This document shows, piece by piece, positions 5,297 through 5,967 of a DNA stretch of 5,967 nt. Position numbers and translations under genes: made by a program. How positions within the stretch are numbered: the stretch's first letter is position 1; each line of letters begins with the position of its first letter. The stretch covers positions 1-5,967 of the forward strand of contig JBOGEB010000237.1 of the NCBI GenBank assembly GCA_050743125.1. Reading direction: 5' to 3'. A model generated the notes under the pieces. It had not been told where the DNA came from, ran no database searches, and saw nothing but the letters and a program-made list of their open reading frames with translations. The DNA is from JBOGEB01 sp050743125 (lineage in GTDB: Bacteria > Actinomycetota > Nitriliruptoria > Euzebyales > Egibacteraceae).

Positions 5297-5325
5297 TTGA
5301 GGCGCCACCCACCCACACGTAGACT
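5297..5325 (+). promoter_or_regulatory. promoter of the DUF151 gene
   Basis: TTGAGG (5297-5302) and TAGACT (5320-5325) are separated by exactly 17 bp, as for the primary sigma factor. Transcription would start near 5332, giving a leader of about 37 nt. This is the best-formed promoter candidate in the window. Confidence 0.62.
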
Positions 5326-5368
5326 CGCGGCAGCGGCGCATCCGGGTTGATCCGGCAAGGGAGTCGAT

Positions 5369-5848
5369 GTGATCGAGCTGGAGTTGGTGGGAGTGCGGGT
5401 CGAGTTGCCGCACAACCAGCCGATCGTGCTCTTGCGTGAGCGCAACGGCGAGCGGTTTCTCCCCATCTGGATCGGTGCAGTCGAGGCGACCTCGATCGCG
5501 TTCGCCCTCCAGGGCGTGGTCACGGAACGACCCATGACCCATGACCTGATGCGTGACCTGCTGAGCGAGCTGGGGGTGCACGTCGACCGGATCGTGGTCA
5601 CCGAGCTGCGGGACGGGACGTTCTACGCCGAGATTCAGATGACGCAGGCCAAGCAGTCCGTCGTCGTCTCCTCGCGGCCCTCCGACGCGATCGCCCTCGC
5701 GGTACGCGCTACTGTCCCGATCTACGCCAACGAGCACGTCCTTGCCGAGGCCGGGATCCACATCGAGGAGGAGGCGGAGGGCGACGAGGACGAGGTCCAG
5801 CGGTTCAAGGAGTTCCTCGAGCAGGTCTCACCAGAGGACTTCAAGTAG
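5369..5848 (+). CDS. DUF151 / bifunctional nuclease-domain protein (Rv1829 family)
   Basis: This 159-residue cytoplasmic protein carries the DUF151 (BFN) domain across residues 1-130. Conserved blocks are LPIWIGAVEATSIA (31-44), ERPMTHDLM (53-61), FYAEI (85-89) and SSRPSDAIALAVR (101-113) followed by PIYANEHVL. An acidic stretch, EEEAEGDEDE (133-142), leads to a helical tail, VQRFKEFLEQVSPEDF, seen in actinobacterial members. The domain is named after a plant nuclease; nuclease activity in bacterial members is not generally established, so I assign only the family. The GTG start at 5369 follows AAGGGAG (5357-5363) by 5 nt. An ATG at 5367 overlapping the start leads straight into TGA and cannot encode the protein. 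In mycobacteria this gene also lies downstream of the FHA and MerR genes. Confidence 0.93.
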   Translation: MIELELVGVRVELPHNQPIVLLRERNGERFLPIWIGAVEATSIAFALQGVVTERPMTHDLMRDLLSELGVHVDRIVVTELRDGTFYAEIQMTQAKQSVVVSSRPSDAIALAVRATVPIYANEHVLAEAGIHIEEEAEGDEDEVQRFKEFLEQVSPEDFK

Positions 5849-5860
5849 GTATTTCCGCCC

Positions 5861-5881
5861 CTCTCCACAGGGTTATCCACA
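5861..5881 (+). promoter_or_regulatory. DnaA box with a degenerate second box
   Basis: TTATCCACA (5873-5881) is a perfect match to the classical DnaA box. CTCTCCACA (5861-5869) matches at 7 of 9 positions in the same orientation, 12 bp away. It lies between the DUF151 stop and the promoter elements near the window end, so it may regulate the next gene. Two boxes are too few to call a replication origin. Confidence 0.5.
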
Positions 5882-5883
5882 GC

Positions 5884-5893
5884 ATGTGCACAT
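5884..5893. repeat. perfect 10-bp palindrome ATGTGCACAT
   Basis: A self-complementary 10-mer beginning 3 bp after the DnaA box and ending 14 bp before the larger palindrome. It is a possible dimeric regulator site. Confidence 0.35.
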
Positions 5894-5900
5894 CGAGGGT

Positions 5901-5931
5901 AACCTTAACCTCCACCTGAGGTTTAGATAAT
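5901..5931 (+). promoter_or_regulatory. MerR-like operator and -10 of the gene beyond the window
   Basis: AACCTC (5907-5912) and GAGGTT (5918-5923) are perfect 6-bp inverted arms around CACCT, a 17-bp palindrome. It is preceded by a further AACCTT (5901-5906). GATAAT (5926-5931) matches the -10 consensus at 5 of 6. Taking AACCTT as the -35 position gives a 19-bp spacer wholly occupied by the palindrome, the layout of MerR-activated promoters, although AACCTT itself is a poor -35. In mycobacteria the next gene would be another MerR regulator (Rv1830); that gene is not visible here. Confidence 0.5.
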
Positions 5932-5967
5932 TCAGACCCGGGAAGCGTTTCGAAGCCTGGGCCGGAG

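Noticed and set aside
5183..5761. 192-codon minus-strand frame opposite DUF151
   Set aside because: It is antisense to well-conserved DUF151 blocks and crosses the promoter; a shadow frame.
5861..5931. Replication origin
   Set aside because: There is only one good DnaA box and one degenerate one, no AT-rich unwinding region, and no dnaA or dnaN nearby.

Overview
The window is high-GC bacterial chromosome with strong G/C preference at third codon positions, GTG starts and a tRNA-Pro lacking an encoded CCA. The gene order pgsA-like / DUF881 / sbp / DUF881 / gcvH / garA-type FHA / MerR (ftsR) / DUF151 is the conserved actinobacterial block known in Mycobacterium tuberculosis as Rv1822-Rv1829. 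The source is therefore almost certainly an actinobacterium. The zinc-ribbon form of the FHA protein and an extra D-Ala-D-Ala carboxypeptidase gene suggest a lineage away from the mycobacteria and corynebacteria. I cannot name the genus.

Layout. A tRNA-Pro(GGG) on the minus strand (4-79) diverges from a plus-strand series of genes. The spacer between them carries an 11-bp stem-loop. A CDP-alcohol phosphatidyltransferase follows (266-874). Positions 875-1876 look empty but hold the wreck of the DUF881-sbp-DUF881 module: a nearly full-length DUF881 gene broken by about five frame changes and an in-frame stop, a 16-codon stump of the small basic protein gene, and the C-terminal third of the second DUF881 gene. 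After a C-rich gap come intact gcvH (1968-2348), a 265-bp spacer with an extended -10 promoter candidate, the zinc-ribbon/FHA protein (2614-3096), and the MerR-type regulator (3093-3905), which overlaps it by four bases. A hairpin and an 11-bp tandem repeat separate these from a secreted D-Ala-D-Ala carboxypeptidase (3990-5240). A branched hairpin region and a clean 17-bp-spaced promoter candidate precede the DUF151 gene (5369-5848). The last 119 bases form a dense regulatory region: a DnaA box with a degenerate partner, two palindromes and a -10 element, presumably serving a gene beyond the window edge.

How the genes relate. GarA/OdhI-type FHA proteins switch 2-oxoglutarate and glutamate metabolism under Ser/Thr kinase control. 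GcvH carries the lipoyl arm of glycine cleavage. FtsR-type MerR proteins activate ftsZ in Corynebacterium. The carboxypeptidase trims peptidoglycan, and PgsA-like enzymes make phospholipid. The block thus joins central nitrogen/carbon control with envelope growth and division. The main unusual observation is that the DUF881/Sbp part has decayed while every neighbour is intact. I found no CRISPR array, IS element, phage gene or evident new defence system.
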